64,000 nucleotides of DNA from the NCBI RefSeq assembly GCF_030651835.1, contig NZ_JAUSBX010000045.1:26691-90690 (forward strand). The letters are read 5' to 3'. This stretch comes from Methylicorpusculum sp. Its GTDB lineage: Bacteria > Pseudomonadota > Gammaproteobacteria > Methylococcales > Methylomonadaceae. The notes beneath the pieces are model-generated. The model had not been told where the DNA came from. It worked only from the letters and a program-made list of their open reading frames with translations, and ran no database searches. Within the stretch, counting starts at the first letter, position 1, and each line of letters starts with the position of its first letter. Of this stretch, positions 20,105 to 29,431 are shown in pieces. A program made the position numbers and the translations under genes.

Positions 20105-22576
20105 TTATTTTTTCTGCAAGCGCAGTGAATTCAATACCACTGAAATAGAACTGAAGGCCATTGCGGCGGAGGCGATCATAGGATTCAGCTTACCCACAGC
20201 CGCGACAGGAATTGCGACGGTATTGTAGCCTAGCGCCCAAAACAGGTTTTGTTTGATGATACGCAAAGTGGCTCCGCTCAATTCCATGACATCGGCCACT
20301 TTACTGATATCGCCGTTAACCAGCGTCAGATCGGCGGTTTCAATAGCGACATCGGTGCCAGTGCCTATCGCAAAACTCACATCAGCTGCCGCTATGGCCG
20401 GCGCATCATTGATACCATCGCCTATCATGCCGACTTTTTCACCCCGGCCTTGTAATTCTCTGACGATAGCCAGTTTTCGTTCCGGCACGGCATGAGCAAT
20501 CACATCGACAATTCCGACCTGCTCCGCCACATATCTAGCCGTTTGCTCAGTATCGCCGGTTACCATGACAGGCTTGACACCCAGCTTGAGTAAGCGAGCA
20601 ATCGCCTTTTCAGCATTGGCCCTCGGCTTATCAGCAATACCGAACAAAGCCACCACCTTGCCATCGACGCTCATACAAACAGGGGTCTTGCCTTGATGGG
20701 CTAAACTTGAAACCTGTTTTGCCAAGCTCTTTGAGTCAATACCGGATTCTTTAAACCAGGCAAGAGTCCCCATCAGTACCCGATGACCGTCTACCCGGCT
20801 GTTAATGCCGTGACCCGGAATATTTTCAAATTCATCGGCATTGCTGGAACTGACATTGCGGTCTTTTGCGTAAGCGACAATAGCTTTGCCCAAAAAATGT
20901 TCAGAGCCAAATTCTGCAGCCGCCGCCAGTGTCAGCAGGTCATCTTCGTTATCTTTAGAAAGCACTATAAAATCGGTGACTTGAGGCTTACCTTCAGTAA
21001 TGGTTCCGGTTTTATCAAAGACAATGGTGGTCATTTTCGAGGCCATTTCCAGGCTTTCACCATTACGGATGAAAACGCCCCGGCGCGCCGATTGACCTGT
21101 GCCCACCATAATCGCCATCGGCGTGGCCAATCCCAGCGAACAAGGACAGGCGATCAGCAATACGGCAATGGCATTGCTGAATGCTCGGCCAAATCCGGCA
21201 CCGACTGCCATCCATGCCAGGAATGTGAAGGTTGATGCGGCAATCACGGAAGGCACGAAAACAGAGGAAATACGATCCACTGTTTTTTGAATCGGCAATT
21301 TGGACGACTGGGCCTGATCGACCATATGGATAATATTGGCTAACACCGTGTCTTTGCCGACAGCGGTGACTCGCATTTTCATAACACCATTTGCGTTAAT
21401 GCAACCACCCACCAGACGATGGCCCGGCTCTTTGACAACCGGCAGGCTTTCACCGGTAATCATTGACTCGTCCACCGTCGAGAGTCCTTCAATCAGAACG
21501 CCATCGGCCGGAATTTTCTCGCCGGGCCGTATCAGCAGAATATCGCCAATAACTACCTGATCAACCAGAATAAGGACTTCTTTATCGCCTTTCAGCAGCG
21601 TTGCGTTTTGAGGCTGCAAATCAACCAAGGAACGTATCGATTCATGGGCCTTGCCTTTGGCTTTTTCTTCCAAGTAGCGGCCAATCAATACAAAAGTAAT
21701 AATCCCGGTCGCAGAATCAAAATACAATCCCCGCTTGCCGGCCAGCAGCGATACCAGGCTATAACCGTAAGAGGCACCGACCCCCATCGCTATCAGGCTG
21801 TCCATGTTGGTTCTTCGCAATTTGGCAAGCTTGTACGCTTTGACAAAGAATGGATTCCCCGCCCATAGAACAATCGGCATGGCTAAAAGATGTTGAGCCC
21901 AATGCCAAAATCTGGACGATGGCGAAGCCATGCCTATTACCATAACAGGCAAGCTTAATGCGCCAGCGATAATCGCCCGTAGCCGGGCATCGTTCAGTCG
22001 TTGTTTTTCTCGTTCAATCAGAAATTTACGCTGCGTCAGCGTATCAAAAGCATGGGCCTGATAGCCCATTTTATCAATCAACGAAAACAACTGCTGTTGA
22101 CTGATTCTGCCCGTCACCGTTGCCGTTTCAGTCGCAAAATTGACGTTGGCGGAAACGATACGCTTATCTTTTTTTAACAGCATTTCTATCAACAACGCGC
22201 AGGATACGCAGGTCATGCCATTGATAGAAATACTGAAAGATTGAACGGGCAGATTATTATCGCAATCGGCTGAGATAGAAGCAGACTGTTTGCCTCCGAC
22301 AGTCGATGTCTTGGATCCAAGATTGCCGAGTAGAGCGTCCAGAATTTTGAGCAAATTTTCCTTGGGCAGTATCCGCGGATCAAAATGAACCGCTATTGAT
22401 GCGATGTCCGGAACCGACCGCACCTGGATAATCCCCTGCCTTTTTTTCAACATGATTTCCAGAATACAGGATCGCTCAGGATCCTTGAGCAATACCGGCG
22501 AGATCAGCCGAACCCTGTGCTTGACTTCATGAACCACTATGCCGTGACTTAGGGTTCCGGTTTGGGTTGCATCCAT
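20105..22576 (-). CDS. copA: Copper-translocating P1B-type ATPase
   Basis: Pumps Cu(I) across the inner membrane. From the ATG at 22576 (AAGGAAAG site) it has 823 residues. A first HMA-like domain (residues about 15-85) has lost its CxxC; the second keeps GMTCVSCA. Then come eight membrane spans with TGES, the ion-binding CPC ([14 protein letters not shown]), [15 protein letters not shown] and GDGINDAP. The conserved SEHPLG of the nucleotide-binding domain reads SEHFLG, replacing the proline of the HP motif. The two small membrane proteins at 22680 and 23165 lie upstream on the same strand. It may serve cuproenzyme loading rather than detoxification, but this is inference. Confidence 0.92.
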   Translation of the reverse strand: MDATQTGTLSHGIVVHEVKHRVRLISPVLLKDPERSCILEIMLKKRQGIIQVRSVPDIASIAVHFDPRILPKENLLKILDALLGNLGSKTSTVGGKQSASISADCDNNLPVQSFSISINGMTCVSCALLIEMLLKKDKRIVSANVNFATETATVTGRISQQQLFSLIDKMGYQAHAFDTLTQRKFLIEREKQRLNDARLRAIIAGALSLPVMVIGMASPSSRFWHWAQHLLAMPIVLWAGNPFFVKAYKLAKLRRTNMDSLIAMGVGASYGYSLVSLLAGKRGLYFDSATGIITFVLIGRYLEEKAKGKAHESIRSLVDLQPQNATLLKGDKEVLILVDQVVIGDILLIRPGEKIPADGVLIEGLSTVDESMITGESLPVVKEPGHRLVGGCINANGVMKMRVTAVGKDTVLANIIHMVDQAQSSKLPIQKTVDRISSVFVPSVIAASTFTFLAWMAVGAGFGRAFSNAIAVLLIACPCSLGLATPMAIMVGTGQSARRGVFIRNGESLEMASKMTTIVFDKTGTITEGKPQVTDFIVLSKDNEDDLLTLAAAAEFGSEHFLGKAIVAYAKDRNVSSSNADEFENIPGHGINSRVDGHRVLMGTLAWFKESGIDSKSLAKQVSSLAHQGKTPVCMSVDGKVVALFGIADKPRANAEKAIARLLKLGVKPVMVTGDTEQTARYVAEQVGIVDVIAHAVPERKLAIVRELQGRGEKVGMIGDGINDAPAIAAADVSFAIGTGTDVAIETADLTLVNGDISKVADVMELSGATLRIIKQNLFWALGYNTVAIPVAAVGKLNPMIASAAMAFSSISVVLNSLRLQKK

Positions 22577-22679
22577 TTTGCTTTCCTTCATTTGGCTATG
22601 TCGTCAAAACTTTTTTTCGGAAAAGTCGCATCTCACAAAATTACTAAAAAATGTTTCCTGCCGCTTTCCTTTCTAACGC

Positions 22680-22961
22680 TTACTCTTGTTCAGAAACCGC
22701 AATGATATCTTTACGGTATTTATAGACCAGATACCCTAATGCAAAACCAAGGCCGATCAGCGTCACGGGATGTGTCAGGACTTTTTTCAGCGTACTTTTT
22801 CCTGCAGCAGCAGAACCGGCGGCAATGGTCTTACTGACACCGTGCGCCATAGGCTGTTTGGCCGCCATACCCATTTTGCCCATGTCCGCCATGGATGAAG
22901 ACATCATTTTGGCAGCCTCAGCAGTCCCCTGGGTGATTTTTGCACCATGTACGTGAGCCAT
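22680..22961 (-). CDS. Small membrane protein A (paralogue of 23165-23464)
   Basis: A 93-residue protein of unknown function. The N-terminal half is Met/Ala/His-rich (MAHVHGAKITQ, KMMSSSMADMGKMGM), a composition seen in copper-interacting segments. A single membrane span follows (HPVTLIGLGFALGYLVYKYR) and the tail KDIIAVSEQE is cytoplasmic by the positive-inside rule. The C-terminal half is clearly related to the next upstream gene. It lies just upstream of the copper ATPase with 103 bases between, so shared function or transcription is plausible. Confidence 0.7.
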   Translation of the reverse strand: MAHVHGAKITQGTAEAAKMMSSSMADMGKMGMAAKQPMAHGVSKTIAAGSAAAGKSTLKKVLTHPVTLIGLGFALGYLVYKYRKDIIAVSEQE

Positions 22962-23164
22962 AGGTTATTTCTCCTTAATATTATAATAAGTTAAAGTAGT
23001 AGTAATACTCATATTGAGCTATTTATCAATAGATTCAGCTAATTTTGATGTCTGATTCTGCTTTATGTATGACCCCCAAGCCTAAACCGGCTAGGGCATT
23101 TTTTGGATTTTGTCCGACCGTTTGATTAAAACAATCATCCCTTGCAGGAGATTCTTATCACTGC

Positions 23165-23464
23165 TTACTTTGATTCGTCCGGCTCGCCTGCGTTTTCTCG
23201 GCTTTCCTCAACCAAGTCGATCAGATTTTCTTTTTGGTGCAATAAAAAACTTTTGCTCTTATCGACAGAACGCTCCGCCATCGCGATAATTTCTTTACGG
23301 TATTTGCCGATAAAATAACCGGCGGCAATGCCAAAACCGAAGACGATAAGCGGATGCCTGGCAATGATGCTGACCACACTACGTCCAGCATGATTGATGG
23401 TTGAAACAGCGACGCCAGTCGTTATCCCTTTAGCTAACACATCACCTTTGAAAGGATGAACCAT
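23165..23464 (-). CDS. Small membrane protein B (paralogue of 22680-22961)
   Basis: A 99-residue protein with one membrane span (HPLIVFGFGIAAGYFIGKYR) followed by KEIIAMAER and a charged helical tail. The shared pattern HP-x-x-G-F-G-x-A-x-G-Y-x-x-x-K-Y-R-K-[DE]-I-I-A with the protein at 22680 shows duplication. It lacks the Met/His-rich start of its paralogue. Function not recognised; a partner or scaffold of the copper ATPase is one possibility. Confidence 0.68.
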   Translation of the reverse strand: MVHPFKGDVLAKGITTGVAVSTINHAGRSVVSIIARHPLIVFGFGIAAGYFIGKYRKEIIAMAERSVDKSKSFLLHQKENLIDLVEESRENAGEPDESK

Positions 23465-23629
23465 TGTTTTGGCTTCATCCTCTTTTATCGCATGATGGTT
23501 AATAGATTCATTGTAAACTCGATTCGTTTGCTGTTGAGATGCCGGATTTATTGAATCATTAATTGTATCTGCTCACCCCCTCCAATTTTAGTGGGTGTAG
23601 GTGGTTGATTGAAAAGGCTTCTGCAACAG
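23465..23629. other. Intergenic region upstream of small protein B
   Basis: No gene is visible. The left part should hold the promoter of the leftward small-protein/copA genes. Further right, GGGTGTAGGTG near 23594 faces CACCTACGCCC at 23684-23694 inside repeat copy 2, so the repeat may extend leftward as a long imperfect stem. Confidence 0.4.
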
Positions 23630-23719
23630 GGATGTTGCAGAGAGCTACAGGGACGTATTGATGCGTCCTTTGAAATAAAGCACCTACGCCCTTAATTCAA
23701 AGCGGGCGAGTAGTTACCA
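23630..23719 (+). repeat. Intergenic repeat family, copy 2, with nested hairpins
   Basis: Begins GGATGTTGCAGAGAGCTACA. Three stems nest here: CTGCAAC (23621-23627) with GTTGCAG (23634-23640), GGACG with CGTCC inside GGACGTATTGATGCGTCC, and the outer GGGTGTAGGTG/CACCTACGCCC pair. Parts (CAACAGGGATG, a GCGTCCT-TTGAA type segment) also resemble the centre of the MITE copies at 14469 and 62874, suggesting a common family. The remaining bases to 23974 hold no gene and include the promoter of the next, rightward, gene. Confidence 0.6.
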
Positions 23720-23974
23720 TTAGTTTTTGTAGGGGCATATATAATTCATTTAATATTTTGCTGTCAATCAACTTCATTTGAGACAAAGCGGACTCCAGAC
23801 GATTTGCTGGATAAATGTAAATCTGATAAATGCTTGACCATTACCCTTGTTTTCAATAGCCTAACGCAATTTACGCAAGGCATTAAACTGTCCCGAACTC
23901 ATTAGCATGTCGTCTCAAAAATTGAGCGGACATAGCCTAAAACCCTCATTTCAATCGACTTAAGCCACGCCAAT

Positions 23975-25264
23975 ATGAATGTCGAAAACCAAGACTTAGC
24001 CACTAGCCACCCTGTGCGATTGTTCTTTAAAAGAACCTTTATGATTACACTCGCACTGTCGGGCATAGCTTTCATTCTTTGGCTGGACAGTTGGTTTATG
24101 GATCACGCAAGCATGCCTGATCTCGGTCGTGACATTGGCTACGGACTGTTAATCCTGATCGGCTTTTTGACCAGTTTTCATTGTGTCGGCATGTGCGGAC
24201 CTTTGATCTTGGGCTATACCGCAAGAGAGGCCGCTACCGGTTACAAGTCCTATACCACACATTTTCTCTACGGTATTGGCAAAACCCTTTCCTATACGCT
24301 CATCGGTGCGCTCTTCGGCGCGTTCGGCGCTATCGTTGCTTTTACCCCGTACACTCAAGGCGCAGTAGGGATTGCCGCAGGATTTTTTTTGATTCTATTC
24401 GGTTTACATATGCTCGAGGTGTTTCCGGCGCTTAACCATTTCCAGTTTAAAACGCCTGGATTTGTCATGCGTTTTGTCGGTAAAGAGTATCGAAAACACA
24501 GCAATCCGTTTTATATCGGTCTGCTGAACGGTCTGATGATTATTTGTGGGCCATTACAAGCCATGTATGTGATGGCAGCCGGAACCGGCAGTTGGTCTGA
24601 AGGCGCCAGAATTTTGTTTTTTTTCGGCATCGGCACACTGCCTTTGCTCTTGGGTTTTGGTTTTTTGACCAGTCTGCTCTCCAAAAATCTGACACCCAAA
24701 TTATTGAAAGCTTCCGGTGTCATCGTCATGATTTTAGGAACGGTCATGATGAATCGAGGGCTCGCCGTCACGGGTACCGGCGTCGACTTTAATACCTTGA
24801 TTGCCCGGGCCTCACAATATTTATCACCGGCTATTGCCGAATCACCCAACTGGGAAACTGAACAGACGATTCACATGGATGTCATTAAGTCCGGTTTTTC
24901 TCCTAACAAATTTACCCTGCGTAAAGGTGTCCCGGTCAAATGGATCATTAACGGTAAAGAATTAAATTCCTGCAATAACGCCATTGTGGTGCCTAAATAC
25001 GGACTCGAATTCAAGCTGCATGAGGGAGAACAAACCATCGAATTCACACCTCCCGAAAGCGGTGTCATTCCCTGGAGTTGCTGGATGGGTATGATTCCCG
25101 GAACATTTATTGTCGTTGAAGACGAACCGAAACCTACTGAAGACGGCACACTCACCGTGCTTGACGGTACTGTAGAAAAGACAGATCAGCGCAGTTGGGT
25201 TCTGAGAATCAAAGAGTACTGGCTTAAATGGTTAGCGGATTATCAAGATAAATTGAGTCAATGA
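23975..25264 (+). CDS. TauE/SafE-type membrane protein with C-terminal cupredoxin domain
   Basis: A 429-residue inner-membrane protein. The first span is near residues 22-40; a six-span TauE/SafE (DUF2127-like) core starts at LLILIGFLTSFHCVGMCGP, where the His-Cys-x-x-x-Cys pair in a membrane helix resembles metal- or thiol-relay proteins of the CcdA superfamily. From about residue 310 a cupredoxin-like domain follows (IKSGFSPNKFTLRKG, NSCNNAIVVP, IPWSCWMGM), with Cys and Met placed as possible copper ligands. Such fusions are often found with copper ATPases; copper export or delivery is inferred. Confidence 0.82.
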   Translation: MNVENQDLATSHPVRLFFKRTFMITLALSGIAFILWLDSWFMDHASMPDLGRDIGYGLLILIGFLTSFHCVGMCGPLILGYTAREAATGYKSYTTHFLYGIGKTLSYTLIGALFGAFGAIVAFTPYTQGAVGIAAGFFLILFGLHMLEVFPALNHFQFKTPGFVMRFVGKEYRKHSNPFYIGLLNGLMIICGPLQAMYVMAAGTGSWSEGARILFFFGIGTLPLLLGFGFLTSLLSKNLTPKLLKASGVIVMILGTVMMNRGLAVTGTGVDFNTLIARASQYLSPAIAESPNWETEQTIHMDVIKSGFSPNKFTLRKGVPVKWIINGKELNSCNNAIVVPKYGLEFKLHEGEQTIEFTPPESGVIPWSCWMGMIPGTFIVVEDEPKPTEDGTLTVLDGTVEKTDQRSWVLRIKEYWLKWLADYQDKLSQ

Positions 25265-25691
25265 GCTTATAACTTGAGTGAGCACTCATTGCCCATTTTT
25301 TAAATTATTTTCAGATAACGAACCGCTGTCAGCATAGGCATTACGTTAGCCATTTTTTAAAATATTACGCCACTTAACCCGATTTTATGCTCCATATAAC
25401 ATAGTTTAATTTGTCTATTTTCCAGAAAACTATATATATCAATATATTATAATATATGGTTTAAATTATGCTTAAAGGTACTGATGATTCAATTCGACAG
25501 ATAAGCCACATAGCGCGTTAAAAGAATTACCTTGCAAAGCCTAAGCTTAAATGTTGAAAATACAGATTAAATACAAACCGCAAAACTTAACTGACAAGTA
25601 AATCACCCCCTGACTTCAGTGCTTAACGGGCGAAGCAACCCCGCAATGCCTTGCAACGCGTTTGTATGAAACCATTTTGGGGAAATCGTTT
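25265..25691. other. AT-rich intergenic region before the ABC/NosL operon
   Basis: No gene is seen. A 14-bp palindrome TGAGTG-AG-CACTCA at 25275-25288, followed by a T-rich stretch, may terminate the preceding gene. The very AT-rich block around 25425-25460 (ATATATATCAATATATTAT) is a likely promoter/UP-element area for the operon. The segment 25600-25660 is GC-rich and could be a structured leader, but no known riboswitch is recognised. Confidence 0.45.
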
Positions 25692-25985
25692 ATGAGAAAG
25701 TCTTCATTATTTTTTTTAGGCCTGACCGCCGAAGTCATCGTGTTTAGCTTTTTGCTGGTCCATGCATCGCTGAGTGAAAGCTTTCAACAAGACGTTCTTG
25801 CGCAAAAATCAGCTCTGGTAAAAACACTACGCTTGACTGATCTGTGCCTTTTTACCGAAGCGCGCTACACCCGGCATCTGTCGCAAGCTGATTTAAATAC
25901 CGCCTTTCAGGATCACCCCCTGTCCCTGGAGCATTTTCCTTCCGGGTCATTCACCCAGCCCTACGTTAAAAACGAAACCCCATGA
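25692..25985 (+). CDS. Small membrane-anchored protein, first gene of the ABC/NosL operon
   Basis: A 97-residue protein starting MRKSSLFFLGL with GGGGA before the ATG; an ATG 30 bases earlier is in frame but has no such site. One N-terminal membrane anchor (FLGLTAEVIVFSFLLVHA) leads to a short periplasmic part with no cysteine pair except one Cys in TDLCLF. The last four bases overlap the permease start, so the two are coupled. Not recognised; possibly an accessory subunit of the transporter. Confidence 0.65.
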   Translation: MRKSSLFFLGLTAEVIVFSFLLVHASLSESFQQDVLAQKSALVKTLRLTDLCLFTEARYTRHLSQADLNTAFQDHPLSLEHFPSGSFTQPYVKNETP

Positions 25986-27232
25986 CCCCCTGGATAGAAA
26001 AACAACGCTATATTATTGATTTTACTATTTCTTCGTTATTGCGTAGAAAAGTCAAAAACATCGGCCTTTTGACTTTGTACACACTGATCGTTTTCATCCT
26101 GGCTTCAACGATGTTTTTTACCCATTCCATCAAAAAAGAGGCTGCGATTATTCTGCAGGGTTCTCCGGAAATTGTTGTACAAAAAATTATTGCCGGACGA
26201 CACGATCTGTTTCCGATCAGTTATATAGACTCCATCAAGTCTATACGCGGCATAGCCAATGTAGAAACCCGCTTGTGGGGGTATTACTATGACAGCCTGG
26301 TGGGTGCCAATTACACACTGCTATCTCCGCCCGACAATTCCGGGACAACCCAACTTTCGGGCAAAACCACGGCAGTTGAGACAGATCCTGACGATGCGGA
26401 AGCGTTAGCCGCTACCAAGCCATTGTTTGAATACAACGGCGCTTTACTGGAACCCGGCACTTTAATCATCGGTAACGGCGTTTCCAGAATGCGTAATATC
26501 AGCAAAGGCGATTACATGCCTTTCATGGCCGCTGACGGGCAAATCATGAATTTGAAAGTCTCCGGCACGCTGTCCTCATCATCGGAACTGGTGTCTTCAG
26601 ATTTGATATTGATCACCGATGAAGATTTCAGAAAATTGTTCGGCATTGCCCCCCAGTTTGTGACCGATGCCATCGTGACCGTCAAAAACCCCAATGAAGT
26701 CAGCATGGTGGCTGGAAAAATCAAAAAACGCCTGCTCGACTCCCGGCCAATCATTCGTGATGAAATTCTCAGAACCTACGATTCGATATTCAACTGGCGC
26801 GGCGGCATGATGATTGTCATTTTCTCGGCAGCCGTTTTGGCGTTTGTCATTTTCGCCTGGGATAAAGCCTCCGGATTGAGCGCTGGCGAACGCCGGGAAA
26901 TCGGCATTTTAAAAGCAGTGGGCTGGGAAACCTCGGACGTCATCCAGATGAAATTTTGGGAAGGCGCGATGATTTCGTTAACCGCCTTTTTTACCGGCGT
27001 CATTCTGGCTTACATCCATGTGTTCTTCGCAGGATCACCGGTTTTCGAACCGGCTCTTAAAGGCTGGTCCAGCCTTTACCCTAATTTTGCATTGACCCCG
27101 TTTATCAATGCCGAACAGATTACCACGCTGTTTTTTCTGACTGTCGTGCCTTACACCGTCGCGACTATCGTTCCAACCTGGAGAGCCGCTACGATTGATC
27201 CCGATTCGGCCATGCGACAAACCGGAGAATAA
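25982..27232 (+). CDS. FtsX/MacB-type ABC transporter permease
   Basis: A 416-residue permease with the four-span layout of the FtsX/LolCE/MacB superfamily: a first span near residues 25-47 (GLLTLYTLIVFILASTMFF), a large periplasmic domain (about 50-265), and three C-terminal spans starting GGMMIVIFSAAVLAFVIFAW, with the cytoplasmic coupling segment ERREIGILKAVGWETSDV. Members act on periplasmic or membrane substrates without moving solutes through the lipid. Its ATPase follows 3 bases later. The NosL genes downstream suggest a role in copper-site assembly. Confidence 0.87.
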   Translation: MTPWIEKQRYIIDFTISSLLRRKVKNIGLLTLYTLIVFILASTMFFTHSIKKEAAIILQGSPEIVVQKIIAGRHDLFPISYIDSIKSIRGIANVETRLWGYYYDSLVGANYTLLSPPDNSGTTQLSGKTTAVETDPDDAEALAATKPLFEYNGALLEPGTLIIGNGVSRMRNISKGDYMPFMAADGQIMNLKVSGTLSSSSELVSSDLILITDEDFRKLFGIAPQFVTDAIVTVKNPNEVSMVAGKIKKRLLDSRPIIRDEILRTYDSIFNWRGGMMIVIFSAAVLAFVIFAWDKASGLSAGERREIGILKAVGWETSDVIQMKFWEGAMISLTAFFTGVILAYIHVFFAGSPVFEPALKGWSSLYPNFALTPFINAEQITTLFFLTVVPYTVATIVPTWRAATIDPDSAMRQTGE

Positions 27233-27235
27233 GTC

Positions 27236-27910
27236 ATGATTGAATTAGTTAATGTAAAAAAAGTATTTAATGCCGGCAATCCCAGTGAATTTTCAGCGCT
27301 GAACAGTGTGAATCTGGAAATTGCCCAAAACAAGGTAACGGTCCTCAAAGGCCCCAGCGGTTCAGGCAAAACGACGCTCTTGTCAATCGTCGGCTGTATG
27401 AGCAGGCCTTCTGCCGGTCGCGTCAAGTTAAACGGCCGTGAAATTACCAGCCTCCCGGAACGTTTTTTAACGGATATACGCCGCACAACCTTTGGTTTCA
27501 TTTTTCAGCAGCCCAATCTGATCAAAGGCATTTCGGTACTTGAGAATGTGATGCTGCCGGCCTATCCGCTGGGTGAAAAACGCGCTCATTTAAAAATGAA
27601 AGCGCTTAATGGCCTGGCCGGGCTCAATTTATCCAGCAAAGCATCATCACAAGTAGAGTGGTTGTCAGGAGGAGAAGCGCAACGCGTATCGATAGTCCGT
27701 GCACTAATCAACGATCCTTCGATCATTATTGCTGATGAACCTACTGCCCATCTTGATACCAAATTATCGTACCGCTTTATGGAAATCGTCGAAAAATTCA
27801 AGGCTGAAGGCAAAACCGTGATCATCACCAGTCACGATCCTTTAGTTTACGATTCAGCCATGGTCGATCACGTTGTCAATTTACGCGACGGTAAAATCGA
27901 GGACGAATAA
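27236..27910 (+). CDS. LolD/MacB-type ABC transporter ATPase
   Basis: A 224-residue ATPase, partner of the permease upstream. Walker A GPSGSGKTTLL (about residues 38-48), Q-loop FQQPNLI, signature LSGGEAQRVSIVRAL, Walker B IIIADEPTAHLD and the switch His in ITSHDP are all intact. It sits between the permease (3 bases) and the polytopic protein gene (2 bases). Confidence 0.92.
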   Translation: MIELVNVKKVFNAGNPSEFSALNSVNLEIAQNKVTVLKGPSGSGKTTLLSIVGCMSRPSAGRVKLNGREITSLPERFLTDIRRTTFGFIFQQPNLIKGISVLENVMLPAYPLGEKRAHLKMKALNGLAGLNLSSKASSQVEWLSGGEAQRVSIVRALINDPSIIIADEPTAHLDTKLSYRFMEIVEKFKAEGKTVIITSHDPLVYDSAMVDHVVNLRDGKIEDE

Positions 27911-27912
27911 GC

Positions 27913-28926
27913 GTGATTCTGCATCCTACCGTTATTGCCAATCTGCTTGCAGCCTATATCTCCAGTTTCATGGTGGCCTATGCGACTTATTACGGCGCAC
28001 AAATACTCAAACACTGGAATATAGAAAGCGGAGACGAAATACAACTGACACTTGAGCGCAAAACCTATCTGATTTCGACCTTACTCAGCTATGTCTTCGG
28101 CCTGCAATTACTTTCGCTTTTTCTCTATATTTTCACCGCGGACGCCATGGGCCCGTTATTCGTCGGCGCAATGTGCGCTGCCGGAACGCTGAATGTCAAC
28201 GGCTTCGGCTATCCGACGCTGGTTTTCAAAATTCTTAACTTTATCCTGGCCGGATTATGGCTGGTGTTAAATCATGCCGATAACCAGGGTTACGATTATC
28301 CGCTGATCAAAAAGAAATATGTGTTGCTGGCGCTTATCGCGCCTTTTATCGTGCTGGAAGCCCTACTGGAGAGCGCCTATTTTCTTGGGATGGAGGCGAA
28401 TGTCATTACTTCCTGCTGCGGCAGTATGTTCAGCGAAGAAAAAGTCACCGGCCTGGGCTCTGAAATCGCTTCGTTGCCCGCCCGGCCCATGATGTGGATT
28501 TTTTATGGTGGAATGGTATTTACGCTGGCAAACGGCCTTTATTTCTATTTAAAAAATAAGGGGGGCTATCTTTACGCAGGTCTCAGCCTGGTGATGTTTG
28601 TCATTTCACTGGTTTCAATCGTATCGTTTATCTCGCTTTACATCTACGAGCTGCCTACGCATCACTGTCCGTTCTGCATCATCATGGAGGATTATCACTA
28701 TATCGGCTACCTGCTTTATATCCTGCTTTTTGGCGCGGTAGTATCGGGGATCGGCATCGGCGCGCTGATGCCTTTCCGAGGCATACCCAGTCTTGAGAGC
28801 CTGTTAAACAGCTTTATTCGCAAACTCGCGCTGACCTCTGTGCTTTTATACGCCGTGTTTACCGCCTTTGTAACTTATGAAATTATCTTTTCAAGCCTGG
28901 TTATCAACTATGAAGTCGTCTATTAA
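27913..28926 (+). CDS. Polytopic membrane protein with CC and HCPFC motifs
   Basis: A 337-residue protein, GTG start 2 bases after the ATPase. Eight to nine membrane spans are visible, e.g. NLLAAYISSFMVAYATYYGA, TLLSYVFGLQLLSLFLYIF and YLLYILLFGAVVSGIGIGAL. Two cysteine sites stand out: ITSCCGSMF between spans 5 and 6, and THHCPFCIIMEDYHYIGY before a late span, which looks like a CxxC redox or metal site with neighbouring histidines. I recognise no family. Its place between an ABC pair and NosL suggests metal or electron transfer across the membrane. Confidence 0.75.
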   Translation: MILHPTVIANLLAAYISSFMVAYATYYGAQILKHWNIESGDEIQLTLERKTYLISTLLSYVFGLQLLSLFLYIFTADAMGPLFVGAMCAAGTLNVNGFGYPTLVFKILNFILAGLWLVLNHADNQGYDYPLIKKKYVLLALIAPFIVLEALLESAYFLGMEANVITSCCGSMFSEEKVTGLGSEIASLPARPMMWIFYGGMVFTLANGLYFYLKNKGGYLYAGLSLVMFVISLVSIVSFISLYIYELPTHHCPFCIIMEDYHYIGYLLYILLFGAVVSGIGIGALMPFRGIPSLESLLNSFIRKLALTSVLLYAVFTAFVTYEIIFSSLVINYEVVY

Positions 28927-29431
28927 ACCTCAATTTACAACACCAAAACCCGGAGTTGCACTTTGGTCAGTATTATTGATTTGTTTGTTCAACCTGACTG
29001 CCAGCTACGCTGCCGAACCTGAGATTACCATCAAAAAGTCTGACCGCTGCCCGGTTTGCGGCATGTTCGTTTACAAATACCCGAAATGGGTGGCCCAGAT
29101 CATTTTCCAGGACGGCACGTCTTATTTTTATGACGGCGCGAAAGATATGTTCAAGCATATTTTCGATACGGCGAAATATACGCCTGGAAAATCGGTGGAT
29201 ACGATCAAGGACATCTATGTGACCGACTACTACGAAGTTGAACTCATCGAAGCGAAGCCGGCTTATTATGTGATTGGCTCCGACGTACTGGGTCCCATGG
29301 GCCATGAATTGCTGCCGTTCAAGGACCAGGAATCCGCACAGGAATTTCTGGAAGATCACAAAGGCAAGACCATCCTGCGCTATGAGGAAGTCACTCCGTC
29401 CATCATTGAGTCGCTGGACAAACGCTCATGA
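28910..29431 (+). CDS. nosL: NosL-family copper-binding protein
   Basis: A 173-residue exported protein (signal peptide with core LWSVLLICLFNLTASYAAE). The NosL signature SDRCPVCGMFVYKYPKWVAQ provides Cys-x2-Cys-x-Met; FYDGAKDMFKH and SDVLGPMGHELLPF are the other conserved blocks. NosL of nitrous-oxide reducers binds Cu(I) and delivers it to NosZ; no nosZ is present here, so another cuproprotein is the presumed client. Unlike classical NosL there is no lipobox cysteine. The start overlaps the previous gene by 17 bases; the end overlaps the thioredoxin gene by 4. Confidence 0.87.
   Translation: MKSSIKPQFTTPKPGVALWSVLLICLFNLTASYAAEPEITIKKSDRCPVCGMFVYKYPKWVAQIIFQDGTSYFYDGAKDMFKHIFDTAKYTPGKSVDTIKDIYVTDYYEVELIEAKPAYYVIGSDVLGPMGHELLPFKDQESAQEFLEDHKGKTILRYEEVTPSIIESLDKRS

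Noticed and set aside
23630..23719. CRISPR-like repeat
   Set aside because: Only two diverged copies kilobases apart, no spacer structure, no cas genes.
25600..25660. Known riboswitch before the ABC/NosL operon
   Set aside because: GC-rich leader-like sequence, but no consensus of a known class could be matched by eye.
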